Shown here: one piece after another, positions 32,914-43,384 of the stretch
Layout of the letters: each line of letters begins with the position of its first letter
Numbering within the stretch: the first letter of the stretch is position 1
Origin: Apoda limacodes
Lineage: Eukaryota > Arthropoda > Insecta > Lepidoptera > Limacodidae
Assembly (NCBI GenBank): GCA_946406115.1
Contig: OX291544.1
Span: 25,313,521-25,377,520, forward strand
DNA: 64,000 nucleotides
Direction: 5' to 3'
Program-made: the position numbers and the translations under genes
The notes under the pieces: generated by a model
Seen by the model: only the letters and a program-made list of their open reading frames with translations
Told to the model about the DNA's origin: nothing
The model's database searches: none

Positions 32914-32985
32914 CCGCTTACCATCAGGCGGACCGTAGGCTTGTTTGCCACCTTAGTGGTATAAAAAAAAAAAAAAAAAAAAAAA

Positions 32986-34429
32986 TATTAAATTGGCGAC
33001 GCTCTGATAGGACAAAAAATTTCAATTATTATAATATCGTTTCCAACGACCCAATGTGTGACTGTTCCTCTTAATAATAAGCTAGATGGCGCTGTACGGG
33101 TATTTAAAATAGTAATGGCTTGGGCCCGTCTCACACTTGGCCGATTTTTATAAATTGTTGTGATACTTTAAAGTTTACGCTATTTTTCACTGCAAGTTCA
33201 AAGTTTGTAAGCATTACGTTTTTTTTTTAGAATTTTACATTTTATTATTTGTTAGATAATACCCCACTTTATGAAATATAACACATATTCTGTGAAAATT
33301 CAGGCTTCTACCTACTTCGGTCTACAAGATAAAGCCGTTTAATGGTCGGATAGACAGACAGACAGATGGACAGATTGACAGCTTAGGCTTAATAATAGGG
33401 CTCCGCTGGCACCCTCTGGGTACGGTACGCTAAAGACACAATCGTCATGCGAACATTTCGATGTCTTTGAATAAGCGTTAAATATTAATGTTTGTAAACG
33501 TTTGCTAAAACAGTTTGACATGCTCTGTGGTACACCAGATGGTTGAAATGTGGATACTATGCGGAAGCCATGCGCTTCCAAACCATAATACTGGCTGCAA
33601 TACTTATTACGAATATCATGTTAATATTTCTCTTACCATTTATTTTATATCGCATTTAAAAAAAAGAAGGAGGTTTTTAATTTGCCTATCTATGATTTAT
33701 CGAAAACAATCGAGACCAATTTGTATTAAGTTTTTAACCTGATCAAACTAACTTTCGCAATTATAATATCAGTATGAATTTTCGTTTATTTGTTATTTAG
33801 TTCTTAAAAACTGTACTAATAATTTCGATTTTTTTTCCGCGTTTTCACGCACTTGACATACCCGCGTAATATGATTGCTAATTTCGCCACGGTTATTACC
33901 TTCCTAATAGCCCAGTAGTAAGATCATGGATCTACCACGCCAATGTCTGCAAGTTCACATCGTGCATTCTGCAATGTTATCAGGTTTTTTTGCTTTAACG
34001 ATTGGGATGAAAATTTATACTGAGCAAAGCTCGATTGCTAGTATTCATTAAATAGTGCTAGCCCGTGGAAACCTTTTGTAAGTATATTATTGGCGAAAAA
34101 TAAAATTGACAGATCTATAGAATAGGTACAGTTTGTTTCACGAATAAAATAAAATAAATAAATCAAATTTTAATTTTGAATACTGGGCTCTGTGTTTCAC
34201 GAAACATACACATTAAATACGATACCCAATATGGAGAAATGAAATCATGAAACTAAATAAAAAGTTGTTACCGCTGCGCTGTATACTTAATAATATACAA
34301 TATTTCTTACTTTTTGGTTTTGCTAAGAAAAATGTAAAGTGCAATTTACAATAAATTTCCATTACATTCATATTATCAACAGCTTTTTACATGTAATGAT
34401 GTACAAAGAACGTAAATTCACATACGTAT
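32986..34429. other. Non-coding stretch with repeat remnants
   Basis: At 33,110-33,450 are remnants of the common repeat ends (CACACTTGGCCGATTTTT; GATAGACAGACAGACAGATG; CTCTGGGTACGGTACGCT). From 33,450 to 34,430 the sequence is AT-rich. The ORFs at 33,339-33,581 and 33,515-33,742 cover each other on opposite strands and show no domain. Confidence 0.45.
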
Positions 34430-34675
34430 TTTTAGGGTTCCATACCCAAAGGGTGCCAAAGAATAATAAGATTTTTAAGATATTATAAACAGTTACACAT
34501 TTTTTTATTGGAAACGATATCCAAAGTAAAGCACCGTCGGGCTTGGTCAGTGATTAAAAAGGTGACGGCTTAGCGGCACACTTTTTGTTTATGTTTGTTT
34601 TCGTAAATTACGTAAATGGTTACCACCATACCACGGAACTCTCGGCGCGCGAGTCCAACGCGCATTTGGCCGGTT
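34430..34675. mobile_element. Non-autonomous repeat, inverse of 15,640-15,860
   Basis: Runs from AGGGTTCCATACCCAAAGGG to GAGTCCAACGCGCATTTGGC. Its inner part (GGAAACGATATCCAAAGTAA) is the reverse complement of the element in block II. This gives the family two copies with both ends visible. Confidence 0.55.
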
Positions 34676-34858
34676 TATTTATTTTTCTGACGTTTATCGT
34701 CGCCGAAAAGCCTGTGGTGTGGATAATCAATGTACTTGAGAAATTAAGAAAAGACTCATTGGTACACGCCTGGTCCTGAGTGGCGAAGGTTTGAACCCAC
34801 CTTCGCCAATGAGGACCCAAGATAAAAGCGAAACCCCTGAACCACCACCGACTTGCTT
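34676..34858 (-). mobile_element. SINE, 5' part, minus strand
   Basis: Read on the minus strand it begins near CAAGTCGGTGGTGGTTCAGG and contains TTTCTCAAGTAC and GGCTTTTCGGCGACG. The same order is found in the SINE at 40,338-40,610 and is a familiar lepidopteran SINE arrangement. Its 3' part is lost against the neighbouring repeat. A truncated counterpart begins copy R at about 48,373. Confidence 0.6.
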
Positions 34859-35301
34859 CGTCACTAATTACGAACTTAGCGCTTGCCTATTATGAATAAA
34901 ATATTGAATACAGTGTGGCCCCAGCCTTAACACCATTTATTTATTTATTTATCATACCTATTAAAATTAATTATGTTTATTCCAAAGTAGGTATAATATA
35001 GAGGTTTGGTCCGTCATGATGACACTTGCAAAGAGATTCCGTTTTCCACGAGCACCGCACGGCAGTGGCACGGTCACGTCGTCGCTCACTGTCGCCGCAC
35101 ATAAATCACTTGCGCCAACCAATTATCGGAGAACTTAAATTAATGTCCCTAAAGAAAACGAAATGAAGAGTATTTTGCAAATACATCTCTTTCTTTAACT
35201 AATAGAAATATTATATTGTTATTTGAGTTCCATAAATTATAAAAAACCGGCGAGTGCGTATTGTAGGTACACATAAGTTAGCGTTTTGTAGAATGAGAAT
35301 T

Positions 35302-35306
35302 ATTAC
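35302..35306. other. Empty site for the solo LTR of copy R
   Basis: ATTAC followed directly by TGATACCTCAAG is the pre-insertion form of the site that in copy R is split by the LTR at 48,910-49,456. Confidence 0.85.
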
Positions 35307-35317
35307 TGATACCTCAA

Positions 35318-36084
35318 GAACTTGTCAACTGATATTTTAAAAAAGGTTGGAAGTAGGTATGATATTGAGTATGCTTGCAACGAATATTCAGCTACTATTC
35401 GGTATTCGGCCATTTCGGCTACTTTTATCCTTTTCTGTCGAATACTTAAGATTTTGCGTTGTAGTATTGGCAAAATAAAAATATATTTTTTATAATAATG
35501 TATTTTATTGTAATTAATAAAATAATCATGCATTCCGTACTATGGGTGAGTTCTTTTTAGTGACCATAATTGTTGAATATTTTATAAGGCTTACACAATT
35601 TTACTTTTAAAGTACACAAATCAAAATAAAGAGAGCATGAAAATGTTCGTATTTGACAAATATGTTCACGAAACTAAAATGTCAAAATACGCAGCGTGGC
35701 TTTGCAGCGATATATGATGAGGCGGGGCGCGGTGTGAGAGAGGCACTGGCCGAATATTTTTGCCGAATATTCGGCTATTCGGCCAGGAAGCCCGCAGAAT
35801 ATTCGGTAATCGGTGTGTTGCCGAATATACCATTCGTTGCAAGTCTTATATGACTATTTTTCAGATTTAAAAGCTTACCTTCTGTTCAAAAGTTATTGCA
35901 GCGTTACGTACTCTTTCATTTGGTTCCCTAGGAAGTCAAATATGAATCAACCCATTTTGATGCGTATTGTTTTCGATGAATTGGAGAAAAGACTATCGAA
36001 TTATCGTCTCATATATCGCTCACCAACAAAAGCCTCTTACATAATTTTCACAGCTCTGTATTATTTATCTGCAAAAATATATTT
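35318..36084. other. Sequence present in copy L only, with a TIR element inside
   Basis: Between CTCAA and AACAAAGTAC copy L has about 770 bases that copy R lacks. Inside is a candidate DNA element at 35,374-35,843. The ORF at 35,813-36,088 has no recognisable domain. Confidence 0.55.
35374..35843. mobile_element. MITE-like element with CTTGCAACGAAT ends and ATTCGGC repeats
   Basis: The ends CTTGCAACGAATATTC (35,374) and, inverted, CTTGCAACGAATGGTATATT (35,843) form terminal inverted repeats. Near both ends the motif GAATATTCGGC / CCGAATATTC recurs many times in both directions, as subterminal repeats. No target duplication is clear and there is no transposase. The pattern resembles non-autonomous hAT elements; I infer the class only. 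Confidence 0.6.
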
Positions 36085-36948
36085 CTAACAAAATAAACAA
36101 AGTACAAAAATATATATAACCTATCGTCGAGCTGGAACTGAGCACGGTCGGTCGGACGTTTATTGAAAACAGAAGACGAGTTTGTGAATCTATTAGTGAG
36201 GCGCTCGTGAAAAAATGTCGCTCCGCTGAAACATTGGCTCGAAACGTTCATTTGGAAACTATCAATTGTTCAGAGCCCATTGAATCCAAAAATTGTTAAG
36301 CAAAAACAATAGGTACGCTAATATTGTACTTCGGTTATTCATTAAACCAAGTGGGAATAAAAAAATGTATCTTACGTATTAAGTAAACTTTCCAATTTGC
36401 TAAAGACTTAATATTTTATATACAACTCCGAATGAATCCGATGACAATTCAATATTGAATAATTTGTTATAATCTTCATTGAATAAATTTTGATCAACAA
36501 AAAAAACTCAAAAACAAAAATAGCTTGTATCATTTCAGGTTATATGTGCAATTTTTATTATTTCATTAACAAATGAAATCATACAAGACTTGAAAGAAGA
36601 AAGAATATTTTAATATACTATGTTTTTTGAATGGACTAAAAAGTACAAAATATTTTTATAGTCATATAAAGGTGGGCGCATAAATACTCAAAAGGTGCAA
36701 CCCACGTTTAGTTGGCTAGAAATAAATATTTTTTTACTTTTTAGTCAATTTATAGAAATATTAAAAAGATATTTTTTTTGACAATATTAAATTCATGCAA
36801 AATCATTTCGTGTAGATTTGACTTTCAAACTTTTTGGGTTTTTTTATTACTCGTAGTATTAGATAATTTTACAATTATACGTCCCAATGAAGTTACAACA
36901 ATCTGTTATTTAATCAACCTACCAAGAATAAAAGTTTGAAAAAAATAA

Positions 36949-37312
36949 TGGGTTGCACTCCGGGAGTGCCGGCAGAAGTGAAAACATACTCGCTATTTAC
37001 TTCCCATCACTTCTTATCCATATTTATTTATTAAAAATAATATTTTTTCTTTATTTACTATTTTGACGTTGTATATTTGACAGCTCAATCTGTCATAGAA
37101 TTAAAATCCCATATCCAACCTCCCTGTACTACTCATAATCGCCATATACTTAAAATAAAAACTAACCTAATGTAAATAAAGTCACGTGTCCTAACGCGAG
37201 TGACATCTTACGAATTTTCGATCAGGACACGTGACCTGACGCGAGTTTTACAGTTTTTACCCATCACAAAAAAAGTGCACAGTGCCGCTAAAGAACTTTT
37301 CACTTCAAAAAT
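36949..37312. mobile_element. Insertion in copy L with inverted repeats
   Basis: Copy R reads through AATAATCTGTGACATATTCTA here, while copy L has about 360 extra bases starting GGGTTGCACTCCGGGAGTGC. The left end is itself palindromic (GCACTCCGGGAGTGC). Near the right end GTCACGTGTCCT (37,181) and AGGACACGTGAC (about 37,226) form an inverted pair. No ORF. It may be a SINE or a MITE; I cannot decide. Confidence 0.5.
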
Positions 37313-37390
37313 TCTTCTGACATTCTTAGTAATACGGTTAAAGATCCTGTGTATTGCTCGGCATATATAAGTTGCATCTAGGCATGCATA

Positions 37391-37455
37391 GACTTTGAGG
37401 TAACTTGATATATGTTGTACGCACAAAATAACATATATCAAGTTACCTCAAAGTC
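37391..37455. repeat. Perfect 26-bp hairpin, copy L only
   Basis: Arms 37,391-37,416 and 37,430-37,455 are exact reverse complements with a 13-base spacer. In copy R (about 50,368-50,415) the right arm is present with one change, but the left arm is missing. Confidence 0.85.
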
Positions 37456-38458
37456 AGGTACCTACGTTAGTCACCAGCTCGTTCTGCCACGTATAATAAG
37501 GATTTAATTCCGGATTACGAAGATGGATCAACGTGAGTGATGGTTGGCTTGGGTGACTTTAATCCGCTATATCTCCTATGTGGCTGGCTTAGTTTTGCAA
37601 ACAAATTTTATGTTTAAATACCTATTATTCGAATAATAAAAAAAAAACTGTTCATTATTCCTATTCAATCTAACCCATGCAAAGTTGCCATGTTACAGGA
37701 ACTATTTCGTAGAAACTTTTATGTTACCTCTCTTTTAAGAGCAATAAGGAACTAGGACTTAGGCTCATTTGTCATCGGCGTCTCCAAGTTTGGCAAAAAA
37801 TTGATATTTGAATGGAAAAATATGGATTTGAGCCAATTTAGTTAAGAAAATTGAGTTTTTGCAATTTTGAAAGTTCCTTAAAGAATATCAGTTGAAGGTT
37901 TTTATTATTTAATACCTAGTGCTTCAAACAACTTCTTTGTTTCTACTTGTGAGCAATGTATTACTTTCAAGCCATGTTTACTGCCCTTAAAAGTGACACT
38001 TTTCAAGGAACTGCATTGAAATAGTTTATTATTATATAAGTGAGCTATGGTCTTTGCACACGGAAAGGACTTCAGCCCAAGCCGTCAAGTAAGGGCGTAA
38101 TAAGCCTAGTGTATGTAGAAATTACCATTGTTTATGAGTTTGGGCGGTTTGGGCGAACAAAATAGATAAAACAACACAGCACATTTTGTCTACACACCTA
38201 TTGGGGAAAAATTACACATTAATTATAACGCTCCCGCTGTACATTCATACTAATATTAAGAATGCTTGTTTGTTTGTTTTCCTTCCTTCACCCCACAATT
38301 GAAGATGGAGCCTTCAATTATGCTGAAACTTAACACAAAGATAGTTCAAAAGACGGAGTAGGGCATATACTACTACAATCAAAAGTTACTACGGGAATAA
38401 TTATAACCGAATACCACTTTAACGAACTATAACTACAGCTATAGCAAACTTCGTAGGA

Positions 38459-39377
38459 ACAAGGAGAAAAAAAATATTGTTCGAATTAAAAAACTGTTTA
38501 TTAAAATGCGTTAATACTACATTTTATTAATTTCAAATTGTTTCTTTCTGGAAATTACAAAACAATATAAATTCAAGTACATTTTATTAATTCGATAAAA
38601 TAATAACAACAAAATAGTTTTATTCATTTCCGTAAAATAATTTGTACTTCGGATTACAGAATTTTACAAATCCTATAAAACTTTCCTCGAATTTATGAGT
38701 AGGGTAATTAATATTAACATTATTAAAGTGGGAAGATAAAACACTTCTTGTCATTACAGTGAGGGCCAATTAACGTTTACAAAAACCTTTTCTAAGAATT
38801 AGTGTAGTTTACTAATAACAAATATCATATCGTACTGCTTCGAATTAAGGTTGACGTCACGCGTCTTACATCGCGCTATCGAAGTTTTTTCGATAGTTCG
38901 CATATACACCGACATACCAAAATGCAAATTAAGTATGACAAGGCGTTCTTCAGGTATAACTTCTTATCTGGCAGAGGATTCCCCTTTACCACCGCTCCAC
39001 AATTAGTAACTCTGAGCTGAACAGATTTGACACACTATCCGCCGCAGCCCTTCCTTCATCTACCAGGTACACTGACCAGTAATTATCAACCATACGCTTA
39101 GCATCACAGAGCTTCATCAGGACCATCTACTCGTATCGGTATAATTAAACGCTGATTGTAAGCGTGTTATATACGTTTTTTGAATTCCATTAAATTTTAC
39201 TTGTTTTTAGTAAACAACACTGTTATTCCAACAAGACTAGTTTTATTTCTGTTAATAAATACAATAAGTAGAACTCATTGGTAACCGTCAGTGTAATTTA
39301 CTTGTCCTCGGAATTACTAATATTTTAGTGGTTATTAGTATAATTTACTTGTAGCTACTAAAGTTTTTTCTCCGTGT
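38459..39377. mobile_element. 919-bp insertion in copy L with GGAGAAAAAA ends
   Basis: Copy R is uninterrupted here (CTTCGTAAGTATTATAAAGG at 51,400). The left end ACAAGGAGAAAAAAAATATT matches 8,063. The right end, inverted, reads ACACGGAGAAAAAACTTTAG, so the ends are short inverted repeats. Inside, 38,825-39,000 matches 29,636-29,790. No target duplication is evident and no ORF is present. Confidence 0.6.
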
Positions 39378-39945
39378 ATTATTAAGGAGTTGCCGTAGGA
39401 TTCCCCGCCTATCCAAATGAAGGGCAAGTGGAGCTGCTGGCAAAATCAAGTTTTTATATATCGTTTTCGACCACTATACGGATTTGACCGTTTGATACCT
39501 ACAACTCTTACCTAGCCATTCCCTAGAGACACACTTGAATGGGCTGTTCGGAAAAGGCTGCTTTGACCATAAGAAAGATTAGAACGTAATCATAGATATA
39601 ACAAAAAGAAATGTCTCTCACTTCAAATTGAGGCAATAATGGAAAAAATATATAACGGTATTGTTGATCTGTAGAATGCAATTCGTGGTTTTTTAGCTTC
39701 TTTTGTCTTGTTAGGTGAGCAAAATATTAGATAAAATATAAGCCCTTAGATGATATAGCTCCTAGTAGCTCCGAAAACCTGAAATAACTATTACAACGCT
39801 ACCTTCCACAAACCGCATAACAAAAAATTAATCTAACAGTGCTGTGTTGCGGTGAACGCGGTGTACAGCGACATCCTAATCCTGTCCTAGTCCCAAAATC
39901 TCTGTGAAAGTAGATCGAAGAAAAAATCCAAACTAATATACATTT

Positions 39946-40204
39946 GGGAAAGTGTGTTTGTTTCGATTTTGTCTTTACTATGGAGCATCCAATTGAGCTA
40001 ACAGCTAAAGAGACAGAAAACCGGAAAGGCTAATGCTAGAAAATTAAAAATTTCCGCAGGAATAACTATAACCAAATTCCGAGTGGAACTATTCTGTAAG
40101 TTTAGTCCAACTTGCACTTGACTGTTTTGCCCCCTAGGGGATGATTTTGGAGTACAGAATACAGGATACCCGTGGTCGTGCGCCACTTTGCCGTAAAGCT
40201 TATA
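39946..40204. other. Copy L sequence replaced by a 7 kb nest in copy R
   Basis: A short non-coding stretch with parts of a lepidopteran repeat (CCCCTAGGGGATGATTTTGG). In copy R the corresponding interval is 51,976-59,149. Confidence 0.4.
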
Positions 40205-40337
40205 ATCGCTTACTACTTTAAGTATGAATTGTTTTTAGGGTAGGTGGCAGGTGGCATACGACCACGGCTATCTCCTGAACATCACTATGGATATTAAATA
40301 AATACATTAAAATATATTACGTGTGAGTTGTTTATTT

Positions 40338-40610
40338 CTTGCCAGTCTTCATACGTCCCTACTGTTGGGGCACGGCTTACCCTCATGAGCGAAGGTGATT
40401 AGGGCCATAGTCCACACGCGGGCCCATTGCGGATTGTGGACTTCACATACGTCTTTTTTTTTCTTGACGTATGCAGGTTTCCTTACGATGTTTTCCTTCA
40501 CCGAAAAGCCAGTGGTTGGAATCAGAGTACTTGAGAAATTAAGAAAAGAAAAGAAACCTCTGCCACTTGGGACGTGAAGTGTAATTTAAACCCCTCGGCC
40601 CCCACCGACT
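40338..40610 (-). mobile_element. Full-length SINE with 12-bp target duplication
   Basis: The element is flanked by AGTTGTTTATTT at 40,326-40,337 and 40,611-40,622. Copy R has the single empty site at 59,241-59,252. Read on the minus strand it starts AGTCGGTGGGGGCC and contains GGTGAAGGAAAACATCGTAA, GGAAACCTGCAT and GTGAAGTCCACAATCCGC. This block order is known to me from an abundant lepidopteran SINE family. The family name cannot be settled here. Confidence 0.85.
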
Positions 40611-41228
40611 AGTTGTTTATTTAATAGACGATAAATACTGAATAGTTTGTACATTACAATTTCAGATCAGAATATTTTCTTGTTTCATACTTCTTGTTTT
40701 TAGACTGTGATTTTTCAGAGTCGGGTTTTAGTTTTTGAACTTTTTTTTTTATTACAATGGTAAATCATGTCGATACTGATATAACAAAGATATACGGCGC
40801 ATTCCAATTTTTGCTAAAGCAAAACCATATTAACCGGTCTACAACAAATATAATAATAAAAGCTTTATGTAGTGAATTTTCAATAATTCCATACAACGCA
40901 AAGAATCTTAAGAAGTTCTAATTTTAATTTTAATTCAAAATTAATTTTATTTTACTTCTAGCCCAGTCAACTAAAATCTATAGTTTTTAGTTCAGTCAGT
41001 TCGTTGCTTGATCCAGGTAGACGGGAATACTTCCGGCCTATTCCAACTGATTTATTCTTAAAGCTTTATCTTTTCTATTTTGCAGCGATGACAAAAGTTT
41101 ATTTTTATTGTAGTAGAAAAAGTTTGAGTATTTTTATATCTTGCTAATTTTGAAATAATATACAGTCAGTAACAATCGATACACTTACTTCAAACAAAAT
41201 TAAAGAAATAGAATTTTAATGTTAGTAA

Positions 41229-41553
41229 ATTGCAGTTACCGTAATATATTAATAATAATTCACTACAAAAAAAGCTACTTACAGCATTGAAAAAAGAGGA
41301 TTATATTTCATTTTACACAGCATGGTGAAAATAGAATATATAAGAAGTAAATTATAAATTTTTTAAAAAAATTTACTAATCCACTTTAAAAAGAAGGTTA
41401 TTTATCAATTTGAGCCGTATGTGTGTGATATTGTTGGAATTGTACAATATTCATATATATATAGTCCATGTGGGCTTCCAAACAAAGCACCAAAATGCAT
41501 AAGTGTAAGTATGTATGTAGATATATATAATAACTGTTTATAAATATATATTA
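41229..41553. other. Copy L only, AT-rich, no gene seen
   Basis: No recognised feature. Sequence match to copy R ends at 41,228 and resumes only at 44,985. Confidence 0.4.
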
Positions 41554-41800
41554 CTTCCTTGCAGCCTAGTTGGTAGTGTGGCCAGCTGCTGTGCAGAGGG
41601 TGTGGGTTCGATTCCCGCACTTGACAAACATTTATGTCTTAATATAAACATTTGTGTTTGTCTTGAGTTGAGTGAGTTGGGTCTATTTATGTATGATATG
41701 TATGTATTTACAAAAAATAGTAATATTTATGTGTTTGTATCCCTTGTCTGGTACCCATAACACATGCTTTGCTTACTTTGGGGCTTATGTTCAAAAATTT
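41554..41800 (+). mobile_element. Full-length tRNA-derived SINE
   Basis: The tRNA-like head has an A box (CTAGTTGGTAGTGTGGCC at about 41,566) and a B box (GTGGGTTCGATTCCCGCAC at about 41,604), spaced as in a polymerase III internal promoter. The body follows (CATTTGTGTTTGTCTTGAG), then ATGTATGTATTTACAAAAAA and the tail GTCTGGTACCCATAACACAT..TTGCTTACTTTGGGGCTTAT. (Motifs are quoted in part.) It is the plus-strand counterpart of the SINE at 46,342-46,614. Confidence 0.82.
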
Positions 41801-42152
41801 ATATATATTTGTCTAAGTATTTCTCAAAAACTAATGATCGGATTTGAATAGTTCTTTTATTTACTTAATTGGTACCGTTCAAATAAGGGGACAGTACAAT
41901 TGTAATTAAAATCTGGTTTGTAGTTTACAAGATATGGACTGCTAAGTCACTCAGTCAGTTACATATCACTAAAAGAATACATCTGGCATGTGTAACTAAA
42001 AATATAAAATTAAATAAAAAAACCGCATTTAAAACCCAACCAAGAGGTGAAAAATTAACTTTTCGCCGGCGCCTGGAACATCGTTCTTTCCCTAGAAGTT
42101 AAATGCTAGAAAATATTTGTGCTGCTAATTTTAGGCAATTGACTTGAAGGTG
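41801..42152. other. Non-coding repeat-like sequence left of the foldback element
   Basis: AT-rich. Contains GTCACTCAGTCAGTTACATA and CCCAACCAAGAGGTGAAAAA, which look like pieces of a common lepidopteran repeat with CAGTCAGT ends. No gene. Confidence 0.4.
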
Positions 42153-42615
42153 ATAGACTACTGGCCCATGCTGAAAAAATTATGGGTCATTTGAACCACC
42201 AGGTGACCTATCTAGAACGATATAAGAGCATAAAATAATAAGATTCAGCACTATGCCGTCACTTGTAAGCTGTCCAACTGAGTGCAGGTGAGAATTCGAA
42301 AGTACAGGTAGAGTGAGTACATTTTGGTCACATATTTTTGTACGGCATTCTTACCACCGATAGATCCATGAAAAATAATAAGAAAACGCACAGTGCCGTA
42401 AAAAAATGGTGCGCCACAAAGTCGAATTTTTTTTTTTATTTTCCGACAATTACCAGGGTAAATTTGGTCATTTGATTTTGTACGGCATCTGTGTCATACT
42501 ATTTCAATACTGCTTCTAATCCATTATTCCGCAACGCCGTACAAAAATCATGCGACAAGGGGAAAAAATCGAGGGTTGCAATCCCCTCTTTTCCGTGGTC
42601 CAGGGGGTGATTTGA
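42153..42615. repeat. Left terminal inverted repeat
   Basis: 463 bases, nearly identical to the reverse complement of 44,319-44,781, with a few substitutions and small length changes in A/T runs. It includes TGCCGTCACTTG (about 42,252), TGTACGGCATTC (about 42,341), AGTGCCGTAAAA (about 42,392), TGTACGGCATCTG (about 42,477) and CGCCGTACAAAA (about 42,536). Confidence 0.9.
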
Positions 42616-43384
42616 AAAAGTACGGCTTCGGTTCCAAAACATTATCTAGCACTCAAAAGTACTATTAAAAATAATGCCGTCAAAAAATGATTGTTCATTT
42701 GAATGTATATCAATAATTATCTTCATTTTATCGTATCCTTGATTTTTAGAGCTGTAAAATCATTTGATCCTGTACGGGAACTTTTTTTTAACATGAAATT
42801 GTAAAATACAATTGTTACATAGTATTGCCGTTCAAAAGAAACCGTTCTAAAAAGAATTATAGAGAAATACAAAAACTGAAATTTTGCAAATTATTGTAAA
42901 AGTTTAAATATCTTAGATTAATGAAATATAGCAGTTTTTTACATTTTATCCCTTGTTTTAAATAGTATTAACATAGATAAATTAGGAAAAAATGATTCCG
43001 TACATTTTTATGCAGACCATATCTTTTAGGATGATGAAAGTGACGCTACAATTTTGAGGGTACTTTATGGCCATCTGATTCAGTACGGTATTAACATATT
43101 TTTGCAGAGAAGAATTGATAATATGATAAAATCACTATGACGTCTAAATAAACTGAAACGGTGTGTATATTATGCCCAAGAATTGAAACTTTCAATCCCA
43201 GTATCAACAGTTTTATATACTTTTTGGTTTAATATATACTTCAAACATTATTGATACATACATATAATTGATTTGTTTCATTGTAATGATGTGAATAAAT
43301 AAAATAATCATTTTTTAGAAAAATTCTATATATTTTATGATAATACTAAAAAAAAATGTCATTTTTTAGAAAAATTCGATAAAG
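42616..43384. other. Interior of the foldback element, 3' of the gene
   Basis: AT-rich, no ORF. It holds further motif variants (GTACGGCTTC at about 42,622, ATGCCGTCAA at about 42,677, TGTACGGGAA at about 42,772, TTGCCGTTC at about 42,826, CCGTACATTT at about 42,997, AGTACGGTAT at about 43,082). Confidence 0.6.

Larger units (their letters stand above)
30226..32985 (+). mobile_element. Jockey-type LINE, 5'-truncated, nearly intact ORF2 (copy 3)
   Basis: This is the best copy in the window. It starts inside the endonuclease at about 30,226, encodes the rest of ORF2, and ends with the short 3' UTR ending TTTGCCACCTTAGTGGTA and a 23-base A run (32,963-32,985). Copies 1 and 2 and the fragments at 6,522 and 63,767 belong to the same family and differ by a few percent of bases by eye. 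The target duplication is not clear. Such 3' ends are common for Jockey-group elements in Lepidoptera. Confidence 0.93.

Noticed and set aside
37391..37455. microRNA precursor
   Set aside because: The perfect 26-bp stem with a 13-base loop is shorter than a usual precursor. The left arm is absent in the duplicate, and a repeat-derived origin is simpler.
41566..41625. tRNA gene suggested by A-box and B-box sequences (also at 5,456, 13,810 and 46,550)
   Set aside because: There is no complete cloverleaf with a matching acceptor stem, and the same head is joined to the same body and tail in several places, which fits a SINE.
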